DNA from: Marinilabiliaceae bacterium JC040 | GTDB lineage: Bacteria; Bacteroidota; Bacteroidia; Bacteroidales; Marinifilaceae | Assembly: GCA_022496785.1 (NCBI GenBank) | Contig: SNAP01000007.1 | Location: 62,147 to 126,146 of the forward strand | Direction of reading: 5' to 3' | DNA: 64,000 nucleotides | Shown: positions 18,291-27,969 of the stretch, in pieces | Numbering within the stretch: position 1 is the first letter of the stretch | How the letters are laid out: every line of letters starts with the position of its first letter | Translations under genes and position numbers: made by a program | The notes under the pieces: generated by a model | What the model saw: only the letters and a program-made list of their open reading frames with translations | Databases searched by the model: none | Told to the model about the DNA's origin: nothing

Positions 18291-19745
18291 TTATTTCTCT
18301 TCGATATTTGGTAACTCTAAACCATATCCTTTACGCTTATCTTCAATCTTAAGAGCTAAACCTATTAACATAGCGATTGCTCCAAGACCAGCAAAGATAC
18401 ACATTGGTAATGTATAATTGTATTCCAATGGGTTTGTTACTCCTTTATTTGTTGCAGCTAATGCAGCTCCAATAATCATTGGGAATGCATATAGTCCCAT
18501 ATTTTGAATCCAGAAAATTAAAGCATATGCAGAACCTAATAGTTTTTCATCAACTAATTTTGGTACTGATGGCCATAATGTTGCTGGTACTAATGAGAAT
18601 GAAATTCCTAATAATACAATTGCTGAATATGCAATTACTGGTGCAGCCCATGTTCCTTTAAACATTGGTAATACAAAAGCAAATACTAAGTGACAAGCAA
18701 TTACTAACATAGCTCCTAAAATAAGCATTGTAGCTCCTTTACCTTTTCTATCAAGGAAGTTACCTAAGATAGGTGTAATAGCTGCAGCTCCTAATGGGAA
18801 TACAAAGAATACGAAACCAGCATCTTCTGCTGAGTATCCTAAGTTACATTGAAGCATGTTAATAGCATATTTTTGGAATGGGAATATTGCAGAATAGTAT
18901 AATACACATAGTAAAGCTACCATCCAGAATACTTTTAATGAGAAGATTTTTCCAAGATCAGATAATTTAAATTCTTCCTCTGGATCAGCCTCATCAACAA
19001 CTCCTTCATTCTCTAATTTCTTATCCATGAAACAGTAAACAATTAAACTGAAAAATCCGATTATCATTAATAATACTGAAAATGCTACTGGACGAGAAAC
19101 ACTAATATGACCTCCTAATTTAGAGATAAATGGAGAACCTACCATAACAACAGCTACACCACAACGTGCAATTGCCATCTCTGTTCCCATAGCTAATGCT
19201 AACTCTTTTCCTTTAAACCATTTTACAATACCACGTGATACTGTGATACCACCCATTTCAACACCACATCCGAATAACATGAATCCGATAGCTGCTAATT
19301 TAGCAGATGCTGGCATTCCTGCATAAAATGGAGTAATGTTCCAAGCTGTTAATGGTAAATTTAACCAATCATTTAAAAATGATTCTGTTGCACTACCCAT
19401 AAATGCGTCAGATACTGCATACCATTTTAAAGCACCACCAATAACCATTACAGCTCCTGATAAAATAGCAGTGAAACGTACACCCATTTTATCTAAGATA
19501 ATACCTGCAAAGATTAAGAAGAATACAAATACATTCAAGAATGTTTCTGAACCTGCAAAGTGTCCATATGCATTTGGATCCCATGCTCTACCTCCTTCAG
19601 CAATTGGTTTTGCTAATAACTCTTGTAGTGGTGATAATATATCCACGAAAATGTAACCGAAAAACATTGACAGCGCTAACAATATTAATGCCGTCCATCT
19701 CATTGCTTTTGAATCTCGCAATGATTGTCTAATTTGATCTGTCAT
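18291..19745 (-). CDS. major facilitator superfamily transporter
   Basis: A 484-residue inner-membrane protein with about 12 hydrophobic helices in two halves. A charged cytoplasmic loop near residues 245-260 (DEADPEEEF) lies between them. The loop after helix 2, ILDKMGVRF, and its counterpart NFLDRKGKG in the second half are the MFS loop motif A. The substrate is not evident. A wide periplasmic loop with a GGRAWDPNAYGHFAG segment follows helix 1. It is a single-gene unit with a -7 element and a terminator of its own. Confidence 0.85.
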   Translation of the reverse strand: MTDQIRQSLRDSKAMRWTALILLALSMFFGYIFVDILSPLQELLAKPIAEGGRAWDPNAYGHFAGSETFLNVFVFFLIFAGIILDKMGVRFTAILSGAVMVIGGALKWYAVSDAFMGSATESFLNDWLNLPLTAWNITPFYAGMPASAKLAAIGFMLFGCGVEMGGITVSRGIVKWFKGKELALAMGTEMAIARCGVAVVMVGSPFISKLGGHISVSRPVAFSVLLMIIGFFSLIVYCFMDKKLENEGVVDEADPEEEFKLSDLGKIFSLKVFWMVALLCVLYYSAIFPFQKYAINMLQCNLGYSAEDAGFVFFVFPLGAAAITPILGNFLDRKGKGATMLILGAMLVIACHLVFAFVLPMFKGTWAAPVIAYSAIVLLGISFSLVPATLWPSVPKLVDEKLLGSAYALIFWIQNMGLYAFPMIIGAALAATNKGVTNPLEYNYTLPMCIFAGLGAIAMLIGLALKIEDKRKGYGLELPNIEEK

Positions 19746-19797
19746 AAAACTATAATTATTGATTTCTAAATTGTCTATATTTTTTTAACACGACACG

Positions 19798-19805
19798 CAA
19801 AGATA
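19798..19805 (-). promoter_or_regulatory. -7 element of the MFS gene
   Basis: It reads TATCTTTG on the minus strand, an exact TAnnTTTG, 52 bases before the ATG. Confidence 0.5.
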
Positions 19806-19858
19806 ATACTTTTTATATATTTCTAAAGCTTTTGTATGTTAATATAAAGCCAAAAAAA

Positions 19859-19897
19859 AGACCTAACTACATCATTTGATGATTATTATTAGGTCTT
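19859..19897 (-). terminator. terminator of the LTA-synthase-like/DAG-kinase operon
   Basis: A 9-bp stem (19859-19867 with 19889-19897) encloses an inner ATCA/TGAT helix. Eight A residues to the left read as a T tail on the minus strand. Confidence 0.8.
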
Positions 19898-19914
19898 ATT
19901 ATTAACAATATCTT

Positions 19915-21828
19915 TTACTTTTCTTCGAAGTTTAACTTCCTATTTTTATAAAGATAACTTGCCGATTGATAATATCCTATCGATTCCTCTAAATCTTTAT
20001 CTATTAAACTACTAGACTTCTGTTTACCTTTTGTTATAGTGAAACTTTCTACCCTTTTCACAGGATATTGTACTGTTAAGTTGTTCCCTTTTAACAAACC
20101 TATTTTTTGGTATGTTCCTATCAATGCTCTATTTGGATTGTATTTTAATAAGTTTTTACCGTAAAATTTAGAACGATACGATAAATTTAATAGCCCTAGT
20201 ACTGTTGGAGCAAAATCAATTTGTCCACATAAATAATTAATTTCTCTAGGTTCTATTATCTTAGGAGCATATATAAACAATGGTATATGATATTGTTTTA
20301 CAGGTAGAGATGTTTCTCCTGCACTTCCAGCACAGTGATCTGCTACTATTACAAATATCGTTTTATCAAACCAAGGATGTTTCTTAGCTTTCTCTATGAA
20401 AGATTTAATAGCATAATCAGTATATTTTACTGCTCCACTTCTTCCTGTATGTGATGGTATATCTATCTTACCTTCTGGATATGTAAATGGTCTATGGTTT
20501 GATGTTGTCATTATAAAATTATGGAATGGCTTTCCTGTTTTATATACATTATCAGCCACTTTTAGAGCTTTATCAAATAAATCCTCATCGCATACTCCCC
20601 AAGCATTCTTAAATGTAATTTCCTCTTTTGTGAAATCAGATAAATCGACAGTTGAATAACCATTATTTCCAAAGAAATAGTTCATATTATCGAAATATCC
20701 ATATCCTGCATATATGAAATTGTTTATATAACCTTTAGTCTTTAATACATTTCCTAAAGAATGCATATCCTCGTTATCAGGACGCTTTACTATTGAATAT
20801 CCTGGTGTTGGTGGTACACTAAGTGTTAGTGCCTCCATTCCTCTAACTGTTCTTGTTCCATTTGCATAGAAATTAGGGAAGAATAAACATTTCTTAGATA
20901 GAGAATCTAAAAATGGTGTTATATGTTTTTTATTTCCAAATCTCTCCATAAAACGAGCAGAAAGACTCTCTACAGTAATCATCATTATATTATAATGATT
21001 CTCTTCTCCTTCTGAAATTATGTCTCTTGTGATATCTAATGAATTTTCATTTACAAATTTAGCATCATCAGTATATACCGATTCTCTTACAGATTTAAAT
21101 ACTGAATCTATAGATTTTGTTTCGTAGAATGTATCGTAGTCTAATTCATTATTTAAGAACGCAGAAAATATTTGATATATTCCATTGTGTCCTAACTCAT
21201 TACAATATGTATTTCCCTCTACCTCTAGTGTTCTATCTGTTACTGTATACCAAGATATTAATGGTATTGATAAGAAAATGACCGTTGCTCTTAGTCTTTG
21301 AAAGAAAAAAGAACGTCCATAGAAAGATGTTATAAAATATTTCCATACAAACAAGAATATAAATGTTGCTACTGATATAATTCCAGCAAATATTAAAGGC
21401 ATTGGATAAGATTCTTGAATATTTGAAATTACCTCAGTTGTATACACTAAATAATCTACAGCAATAAAATTAAATCTTACTTGAAATTCTTCCCAAAAGA
21501 ACCACTCACTAACTGATGAAAATACAAGTATTCCTATAGATAGAATAAAAAAGAAATAAGAGATTATTTTATTAATTCTAGAGTTGAATATTTTATCAGG
21601 AAGGATGAATGTATATATCACAAATGGTATCAGAAAATATGAACAAGCTACCAAATCGTAGAAAAGTCCATTAAAATATATTTTTATTAATTTCATGAAA
21701 CTCATATCTAAACTTGAGAAATCATAAAACATTAATACTGTTCGTATAACAAACGATATTGATACGAACAGAACGATAAACAGTAGTATACCATTATATC
21801 TTTTAGGTAATAAATTTTTTAAATTCAT
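19915..21828 (-). CDS. LTA-synthase-like membrane phosphotransferase, second paralogue
   Basis: A 637-residue protein with about five N-terminal membrane helices and a periplasmic sulfatase-fold domain from about residue 250. Metal motif MMITVESLSARFM and the nucleophile segment ANGTRTVRGMEAL are present. Here the catalytic residue is a Thr, as in LtaS, unlike the paralogue at 14149. Later ligands are in TTSNHRPFTYP and VIVADHCAGS. It begins 5 bases after a diacylglycerol kinase gene on the same strand. LtaS-type transfer from phosphatidylglycerol releases diacylglycerol, so the pairing supports a phosphoglycerol transferase role. The acceptor is unknown. Confidence 0.82.
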   Translation of the reverse strand: MNLKNLLPKRYNGILLFIVLFVSISFVIRTVLMFYDFSSLDMSFMKLIKIYFNGLFYDLVACSYFLIPFVIYTFILPDKIFNSRINKIISYFFFILSIGILVFSSVSEWFFWEEFQVRFNFIAVDYLVYTTEVISNIQESYPMPLIFAGIISVATFIFLFVWKYFITSFYGRSFFFQRLRATVIFLSIPLISWYTVTDRTLEVEGNTYCNELGHNGIYQIFSAFLNNELDYDTFYETKSIDSVFKSVRESVYTDDAKFVNENSLDITRDIISEGEENHYNIMMITVESLSARFMERFGNKKHITPFLDSLSKKCLFFPNFYANGTRTVRGMEALTLSVPPTPGYSIVKRPDNEDMHSLGNVLKTKGYINNFIYAGYGYFDNMNYFFGNNGYSTVDLSDFTKEEITFKNAWGVCDEDLFDKALKVADNVYKTGKPFHNFIMTTSNHRPFTYPEGKIDIPSHTGRSGAVKYTDYAIKSFIEKAKKHPWFDKTIFVIVADHCAGSAGETSLPVKQYHIPLFIYAPKIIEPREINYLCGQIDFAPTVLGLLNLSYRSKFYGKNLLKYNPNRALIGTYQKIGLLKGNNLTVQYPVKRVESFTITKGKQKSSSLIDKDLEESIGYYQSASYLYKNRKLNFEEK

Positions 21829-21833
21829 ATTAG

Positions 21834-22721
21834 TTATATTTTTATTTTTGAATCGATATACACTTTTAATGATTTAGGCAATACTTTGATTTCTAAATCT
21901 TTCGATAGTTCTAATGGTTCCCCATCAATATGAGATATTTCATCTCCCTGATGAATTTTAAAATTACTACCTGAATAAATATTACAATACGATGATTTGT
22001 GAAGTGTTTTATTTAAAAAACGTATTCCAACAATTGGTAATGCTAACAATGATGGCTTTCTTAAAGATACTATTTCGCATTTACCATCATTTATCTTTGC
22101 TTGAGGGTTTATATATGCGTTATTTCCATATTGACATGAATTGGCTATACTAAATAGAAATGCTTTTTCTTTTACAATACCAGTTTCCGTCTCTATTGTA
22201 TAACCTTGATTTTTATAAGAAAAATAAGAATTTAGAACTGATTTAAGATATGAAAAGAATCCTCTTGAATTCATATTAGCAAATTGATAACTCACTAAAG
22301 CATCGAAACCTACTCCTGCAACATTAAAACATTTCTCTCCATTAATATCTATACAATCTATTTCTCTTGCTTCAAATTTATTTATTTGCTCTAAAGCTTT
22401 AATAGGTTTCATTGATATTCCTAAATGACGAGCTAATCCATTACCTGAACCACAAGGAACTATTGCCATTGCCACATTACTATTTACAAGTATTTTGGCT
22501 ACTTCGTTAACGGTTCCATCACCTCCTATAACAACAATAATATCTTTTTTATCGCTTATTGCTCTTTCGGCTATTTCACTTGCATGACCAGCATATTCAG
22601 TCTTTATTATTTCTATATTAAATTTTGACTTATCTAATATATCTCCAATTTTACTGTCTATACCTTTTTGCTTTCCTGTTCCTGATATTGGATTTATAAT
22701 TACAAGAAGTTCTTTCTTCAT
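21834..22721 (-). CDS. diacylglycerol kinase-family lipid kinase (YegS/DgkB-like)
   Basis: A 295-residue soluble lipid kinase. The N-terminal nucleotide-binding domain has VIINPISGTGKQ, the family glycine motif VVIGGDGTVNEV and PCGSGNGLARHLGI. The C-terminal beta-sandwich carries AGVGFDALVSYQF and ISHIDGEPLEL. It phosphorylates diacylglycerol, or a related lipid, at the membrane surface. It is the first gene of a two-gene operon, with only 5 bases to the LTA-synthase-like gene. This matches the known need to recycle diacylglycerol produced by such enzymes. Confidence 0.88.
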   Translation of the reverse strand: MKKELLVIINPISGTGKQKGIDSKIGDILDKSKFNIEIIKTEYAGHASEIAERAISDKKDIIVVIGGDGTVNEVAKILVNSNVAMAIVPCGSGNGLARHLGISMKPIKALEQINKFEAREIDCIDINGEKCFNVAGVGFDALVSYQFANMNSRGFFSYLKSVLNSYFSYKNQGYTIETETGIVKEKAFLFSIANSCQYGNNAYINPQAKINDGKCEIVSLRKPSLLALPIVGIRFLNKTLHKSSYCNIYSGSNFKIHQGDEISHIDGEPLELSKDLEIKVLPKSLKVYIDSKIKI

Positions 22722-22785
22722 AGTCTATTTTACTTTTTTACAACACAATAATACAAAAACTTAATAGTCAATACAAGAAGAAAAA

Positions 22786-22813
22786 AGGGGTAGAAATAAA
22801 TATTTCTACCCCT
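22786..22813 (-). terminator. terminator of the NCS2 permease gene
   Basis: Inverted arms AGGGGTAGAAATA (22786-22798) and its complement (22801-22813). The A run on the left gives a T tail on the minus strand. Confidence 0.85.
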
Positions 22814-22843
22814 ATATATTTTTTAACTTATTTTAAGTTCTTT

Positions 22844-24079
22844 TTATTTGTTTATATGAACTGGTTTTGATTCTTTAGGTAGTACTAAATTAAGTAAAAC
22901 TCCTACTACAGAAGCTAAACCTATCCCTGCCATTGTAAAGTCTCCCCAAACAAATTTTGCCCCTCCAATTCCAACACATAGTACAATTGATATTATCACT
23001 TGATTTCTTGTCATATTTATATCTGTCTTTGAATCTACAAGAGTCTTTATTCCAACACTTGCTATCATACCAAATAATAAAATCATAATTCCTCCTAATA
23101 CCGCAGGTGGTATAGATTGAAGAAATCCATTTATCTTACCACAAAAAGCAAATATGATTGCAGTTCCTGCTGTTATTCTTAAAACTCCAGGATCTGTAAC
23201 TTTTGTTAAAGAAATTGCTCCTGTTACTTCTGAATATGTTGTGTTAGGTGGTCCACCAAATAGACCAGCTAATGCTGTTGCTATTCCATCACCTAAAAGA
23301 GTTCTATGTAGTCCTGGTTCTTTTACAAAATCTTTATCTGCAACTGCACTAATTGCATACATATCACCAACATGCTCAATTAATGGTGCTATTGCTACTG
23401 GTATCATATACACAATTGCTCCCCAACTAAATTCTGGTCTTACAAATTTTGGCATTTCAAACCAAGCTGCTTCTGATATTTTAGTAAAGTCTACATATCC
23501 AAAGAAAATTGCAACTACATAACCTACTATAATTCCACAAAAAATAGGTATTAATTTTAACATTCCCTTTGCTGCTGTTGTTATTATAACCGCTGTTGCT
23601 AGAGCACTTAAAGCTATACACCAATTTGCTGCTACTGTAATACCTGGATTAGCTGCTGGATCTATCTGTATCATATTTATTCCTGCTGGTGCAAGAGACA
23701 ATCCTATCAATACAATTACTGGCCCAACCACTACAGATGGGAAAAGTTTTTCAATAATCTTTAAACCATTAATCTTTATTATTGCTGAGAATATAGCATA
23801 TACTACTCCAACAGCCATAAGTCCAGAAAATGTTGCAGGCAATCCATATTGAGCTGTACAAGCAATAATAGGAGCTACAAATGCAAAACTACTACCTAAG
23901 TAAACTGGGACTTTTCCTTTTGTGATAAGGTGAAAAAGAAATGTACCAACTCCTGCTGTGAATAGTGCTACTGCCGGTTGAATACCTGTTAATAAAGGAA
24001 CTAGAACCGTCGCTCCAAATGCGACGAATAGAAATTGCACACCTACTAACGTGCGCTTAATCGGTGATAATTGATTCAT
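22844..24079 (-). CDS. uraA: NCS2 nucleobase:cation symporter, uracil permease type
   Basis: A 411-residue inner-membrane protein with about 14 hydrophobic segments of the UraA/uracil-xanthine permease family. Family features include FLFHLITKGKVPVYLGSSFAFVAP in the first half, the Glu-bearing IAPLIEHVGDM helix, GGPPNTTYSEVTGAIS in the substrate region and PPAVLGGIMILLFGMIASVGIKTL. It most likely imports uracil with protons. It is a single gene, with a well-formed promoter upstream. Confidence 0.87.
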   Translation of the reverse strand: MNQLSPIKRTLVGVQFLFVAFGATVLVPLLTGIQPAVALFTAGVGTFLFHLITKGKVPVYLGSSFAFVAPIIACTAQYGLPATFSGLMAVGVVYAIFSAIIKINGLKIIEKLFPSVVVGPVIVLIGLSLAPAGINMIQIDPAANPGITVAANWCIALSALATAVIITTAAKGMLKLIPIFCGIIVGYVVAIFFGYVDFTKISEAAWFEMPKFVRPEFSWGAIVYMIPVAIAPLIEHVGDMYAISAVADKDFVKEPGLHRTLLGDGIATALAGLFGGPPNTTYSEVTGAISLTKVTDPGVLRITAGTAIIFAFCGKINGFLQSIPPAVLGGIMILLFGMIASVGIKTLVDSKTDINMTRNQVIISIVLCVGIGGAKFVWGDFTMAGIGLASVVGVLLNLVLPKESKPVHINK

Positions 24080-24118
24080 ATGTCTGAATTTGATATTAAA
24101 TAATTACAATTCAGGGTA

Positions 24119-24150
24119 CAAATGTATGTTTTTATATCCGATATAACAAA
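24119..24150 (-). promoter_or_regulatory. promoter of uraA
   Basis: Minus strand: TTTG (24147-24150), a 20-base spacer, then TACATTTG (24119-24126). Both elements of the Bacteroidota promoter match. Confidence 0.65.
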
Positions 24151-24224
24151 TTTTAACAATTGATTGATATTCTGAATATTAGGAAATTCGATATACCTTT
24201 TTAATATTATAAGAATTAAAGGGC

Positions 24225-24232
24225 TATCTTTG
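24225..24232 (+). promoter_or_regulatory. -7 element of the M16 peptidase operon
   Basis: TATCTTTG is an exact TAnnTTTG, 26 bases before the ATG at 24259. Confidence 0.5.
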
Positions 24233-24258
24233 ACAGTAATTTTTAAACATACGAGATT

Positions 24259-25497
24259 ATGATAAAATACGATAAATTCGTACTAGATAATGGTTTAACT
24301 GTTATTGTACATCAAGATAAAAGTACCCCTTTTGTTTGTATGAATATACTATATAAAGTAGGTGCTATTCATGAAAATCCTGAAAGAACAGGTTTTGCTC
24401 ATTTATTCGAACATTTAATGTTTGGAGGTTCTACAAATATTCCAGACTATGATAGTCCACTTCAGGTTGCAGGTGGAGATAATAATGCTTTTACAACTTC
24501 AGATTTCACAAACTACTATTTAAATCTACCAAAAGAAAATATTGAAACTGCTTTTTGGTTAGAATCAGACAGAATGCTTTCTTTAGATTTCAATCAAAAA
24601 AGTTTAGATACTCAAAAAAATGTAGTGATTGAAGAGTTTAAACAACGCTATTTTAATCAACCTTATGGAGACGTATGGTTGTATTTAAGACCATTAGCTT
24701 ATAAAGAGCATCCATATCAATGGCCAGTTATTGGTAAAAAAACAGAACATATTGCAGATGCAAATCTTGATAATGTTAAAGATTTTTTCTTCAGTCATTA
24801 TGCTCCAAATAATGCTATTATGTGTGTGTCTGGTAATGTAGAAACAGAGAATATTAAAAGCCTAAGTGAGAAATGGTTTGGAGACATTCCTAGAAGAAAA
24901 TTATCTGTAAAGGATATTAAGAAAGAACCAAAACAGAAAGAAGCTAGATTCCTTAAACTGGAAAGAGATATTCCTTTAGATGCAATATATAAGGCTTATC
25001 ATATGTGTGATAAAAACAATAAAGAATTCTTTGCAACAGATTTATTATCAGATGTTTTATCTAATGGAGAATCTTCTAGATTATACCAGAATCTTGTAAA
25101 AGAAAAACAAATTTTCCAATCTATTGATGCATATCTATCTGGAGAAGTTGATGAAGGATTATTTATTTTTAGCGGAAAACTTGCTCCAAATATTGATATT
25201 GAATTAGCGGAAAAAGAACTTCAAAAAGAAATAAATATGATTCGAGAAGAAGTGATTTCTGAGTATGAACTTGAGAAAGTAAAAAATAAAGTTATTTCTA
25301 ATTTAATTTATTCTGAAGTTAGCTATATGAACAAAGCCCTTAACCTTTGTCATTATGAACTATTAGGTAATGCCGAACAAATTAATCAACAAGCAGAGCA
25401 ATATAAAAGAGTAAGTAAAGATGATATCCAAAATATTGCAAAAAATATTTTGAATGATACAAATTGTTCTACCATTCACTATTTAAAGAAAAGATAA
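24259..25497 (+). CDS. M16 zinc peptidase, catalytic subunit
   Basis: A 412-residue pitrilysin-family protein. The inverted zinc motif HLFEH (His48-His52) is intact, and the downstream Glu lies in the NVVIEEFKQRY region. No signal peptide is seen, so it probably works in the cytoplasm or is exported by an unrecognised route. The next gene starts one base after this stop and encodes the non-catalytic partner, the usual arrangement for two-subunit M16 enzymes. The likely role is degradation or processing of peptides. Confidence 0.88.
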   Translation: MIKYDKFVLDNGLTVIVHQDKSTPFVCMNILYKVGAIHENPERTGFAHLFEHLMFGGSTNIPDYDSPLQVAGGDNNAFTTSDFTNYYLNLPKENIETAFWLESDRMLSLDFNQKSLDTQKNVVIEEFKQRYFNQPYGDVWLYLRPLAYKEHPYQWPVIGKKTEHIADANLDNVKDFFFSHYAPNNAIMCVSGNVETENIKSLSEKWFGDIPRRKLSVKDIKKEPKQKEARFLKLERDIPLDAIYKAYHMCDKNNKEFFATDLLSDVLSNGESSRLYQNLVKEKQIFQSIDAYLSGEVDEGLFIFSGKLAPNIDIELAEKELQKEINMIREEVISEYELEKVKNKVISNLIYSEVSYMNKALNLCHYELLGNAEQINQQAEQYKRVSKDDIQNIAKNILNDTNCSTIHYLKKR

Positions 25498-25498
25498 T

Positions 25499-26776
25499 AT
25501 GACACTTAATAGAAATATTCAACCTCCAATATTTGATATAGACGAAATTGAGAATCCTATAATCGAAAAAATCTCTTTAAAAAACAAGACTAAACTCCAT
25601 ATTGTTAAAGGTGGAAGTCAAGATATCTTGAAAATTGATTTTGTATATAATGCTGGTACTTTCCAACAAGAAAAACCTGTTGTAGCTTCTATGACTAGTG
25701 CTATGCTTAATGAAGGCTCTAAGAAGTATTCTGCTTTCGAGATTGCTGAAAGTTTTGATTATAGAGGCGCATATATTAATACTTCAATTAGTAATCATAA
25801 AGGTATTGTTTCTGTAATTTGCCTTACAAAAGATTTAGATGATCTTTTAGAGATTGTTCAAGATATGATTCTAAGACCTCAATTCCCTAAAAAAGAATTT
25901 GATACTATACGTGAAAACAGAAAGAACTCTTTTATTACTGAATCGGAAAAGACTTCTACAATTGCAAGAAAACATTTCTTAAAGAATTTATTTGGAATTA
26001 ATCATTCATATGCAAATATTGTTGATAGTGATGATTTTGATAAACTAAAAATTGAAGACTTAGTTGATTTTCATTCTAAAAATTATTCATCTGAATCGTG
26101 CAATATTGTTATTTGTGGTAAAGTAGAAGATGAACATATTGATAGTATCAAGAAATATTTTGACATAGAATATGGATGTAATAATTTAAGAGAAGAAAGA
26201 AAACTATCTATTGATACCAATGAAAAAAGAAAATTCTTTATAAAGAAAGAAGAAGCTGCTCAATCTTCAATAAGAATAGGTTGTATTAGTATAAACAAAA
26301 ATCATAAAGATTTTGTTGGACTTACAATTGTAAACACTATTCTAGGAGGTTATTTTGGATCGAGATTAATGAGTAATATTAGAGAAGATAAAGGATATAC
26401 TTATGGGATAAATTCAGGTTTAGCAAGTCTTCCTAAAACTGGTTTCTTTTGTATAGTAACAGATGTAAATAACGACATCAGAGACTTAGCAATTCAAGAA
26501 ATATATAAAGAAATTAAAATACTTCAAGAAGAAAAAATCTCTGAGGCCGAATTACAACTTGTTAAAAACTATATGATTAGTGAGTTACTAAGATCTTTAG
26601 ATGGCCCTTTTTCGGTATCTGATTTAGTAAATCAAAATCTTTTCTTCGAAATAGAAGAAGATTATCTTCAAGATTCTTTAGATATTATAAAGAATATACA
26701 AGCTGAAGATATTATGAATCTTTCAAATAAATATCTTAAAATCGATAATTTAATCGAGGTAGTAGTTGGCGCGTAA
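25499..26776 (+). CDS. M16 peptidase-like partner subunit (no zinc motif)
   Basis: A 425-residue pitrilysin-fold protein. The position equivalent to HxxEH reads SAMLNEGSKKY, so zinc ligands are missing. The C-terminal half keeps the glycine-rich GGYFGSRLMSNIREDKGYTYGI segment with the Arg/Tyr pair that binds substrate in M16B proteins. It forms a heterodimer-type pair with the gene before it. Its last 27 bases overlap the tail of the convergent exonuclease gene. Confidence 0.87.
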   Translation: MTLNRNIQPPIFDIDEIENPIIEKISLKNKTKLHIVKGGSQDILKIDFVYNAGTFQQEKPVVASMTSAMLNEGSKKYSAFEIAESFDYRGAYINTSISNHKGIVSVICLTKDLDDLLEIVQDMILRPQFPKKEFDTIRENRKNSFITESEKTSTIARKHFLKNLFGINHSYANIVDSDDFDKLKIEDLVDFHSKNYSSESCNIVICGKVEDEHIDSIKKYFDIEYGCNNLREERKLSIDTNEKRKFFIKKEEAAQSSIRIGCISINKNHKDFVGLTIVNTILGGYFGSRLMSNIREDKGYTYGINSGLASLPKTGFFCIVTDVNNDIRDLAIQEIYKEIKILQEEKISEAELQLVKNYMISELLRSLDGPFSVSDLVNQNLFFEIEEDYLQDSLDIIKNIQAEDIMNLSNKYLKIDNLIEVVVGA

Positions 26777-27340
26777 AGTGTCATGAATCTTCAATGAAGT
26801 CCATGCATCTGTTGCTGCATACCTTTGTTGAGCTGGTGTTAGATCCTCTTTTTCCCAATTAGATACTTGCTGTCTTTTTGAAATTGTAGAATCTAGCACT
26901 ATGCCACAAAGTTTTTTTAATGATATATTCTCTATACCAAAACTTTTAGCAAAAGTCTGTAATTCGAAAAAATTTCTATGTTTGAATTTTCTTAATTTAT
27001 TCAGACCTACTATATCTTCGTGCACTCCTACACCTACTTTTCTAATATCATCAGATTCTAAAAGATATTTAATTTCATCTGTAAAACCTGTGATATGTAA
27101 ACGGAATAGATAAGCTCTTTCCTCTGTGGATAACTGTAATAAACAAACATTATTTGATACGCCTTTTTTAAATGAAGGTTTTGTCTCTGTATCAAATCCT
27201 AATATTTCAAATTGTTTTAAGTATTCAACAGCTTCCTTTATATCTTCTTCCTTATCTACACATATAATATCTCCTTGAAAAGCTATCATTGGCAATTCTG
27301 CCAGTTCTTCTTTTGATATTTCACTTTTGTAGTTAATCAT
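26750..27340 (-). CDS. RNase D-like 3'-5' exonuclease (DEDDy)
   Basis: A 196-residue single-domain exonuclease. ExoI motif ILGFDTETKPSF (Asp and Glu ligands), ExoII in VGVGVHEDIVGLNKL and ExoIII RYAATDAWTSLKIHD (Tyr/Asp) are all present. Unlike RNase D it has no HRDC domains. It overlaps the end of the DUF5063 gene by 8 bases, so it is the third gene of recQ-DUF5063-exonuclease. The context suggests DNA repair or RNA processing. Confidence 0.86.
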   Translation of the reverse strand: MINYKSEISKEELAELPMIAFQGDIICVDKEEDIKEAVEYLKQFEILGFDTETKPSFKKGVSNNVCLLQLSTEERAYLFRLHITGFTDEIKYLLESDDIRKVGVGVHEDIVGLNKLRKFKHRNFFELQTFAKSFGIENISLKKLCGIVLDSTISKRQQVSNWEKEDLTPAQQRYAATDAWTSLKIHDTLRANYYLD

Positions 27341-27947
27341 TCTCCCCCCTCAATTCAGCTTGTCGTCTACTTATAAATGAGTCTTTCATATCTCGATTAT
27401 GATTTTTTGCATGTAAATCGTCTACAACAATTTCGTTCAACAATAAATTGTGTATAATTTGAAGAGCATTAACTGATGATTTTCCCCAATATTCATCAAA
27501 AGCTTCTTTCAAATCCCACAATGCTTCATTTACAACATCTACAAGTCCATTCCTATAGCATATTATAAAATCTTTTAAAGCATTATATATATCTGTAATA
27601 TCTTCAGATAGACTGTGAACATCTGCTTCATCTTCATCATATGTTCTATCTTCAAATACTCCTACGTATTCATCATATTGAGCAAACTTTTCTTTTAAAT
27701 TTTCTCTTAGATAGTTCCAGTCGTCTTCAGATATAAATCTTTCAACTTCTGAGTATCCATCACTCTCTACTTTTGGCAATAGACTACCTTTAAGGTATAT
27801 TAGAGGAAGGAATTTTCTTAATTTCTCGAAAAAATCTTGAACTGATATTTCACTAAAACTCTCTACAAAGATGCAAAATTCTTTAGCTACAGTAACGAAT
27901 TCCACAACTTCTTTAGAATATACAACATGATCTAATTTCTCTGACAT
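27333..27947 (-). CDS. DUF5063 family protein
   Basis: About 204 residues from the ATG at 27947. An ATG 15 codons upstream (27992) would overlap recQ by 23 bases and adds a basic tail, so I preferred the internal start, although the upstream one is possible. The protein is acidic, helical and cytosolic, with no catalytic motif. The VEFVTVAKEFCIFVE opening and the PLIYLKGSLLP helix fit DUF5063, a Bacteroidota family of unknown function often next to a 3'-5' exonuclease, as here. Confidence 0.7.
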   Translation of the reverse strand: MSEKLDHVVYSKEVVEFVTVAKEFCIFVESFSEISVQDFFEKLRKFLPLIYLKGSLLPKVESDGYSEVERFISEDDWNYLRENLKEKFAQYDEYVGVFEDRTYDEDEADVHSLSEDITDIYNALKDFIICYRNGLVDVVNEALWDLKEAFDEYWGKSSVNALQIIHNLLLNEIVVDDLHAKNHNRDMKDSFISRRQAELRGEND

Positions 27948-27969
27948 AGGCGATAATTTGGTGGCAAAG

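Noticed and set aside
23154-23522. Plus-strand open frame of 122 codons inside uraA
   Set aside because: Antisense shadow of a clear membrane transporter. Its Pro/Thr/Ala-rich text reflects the opposite strand.
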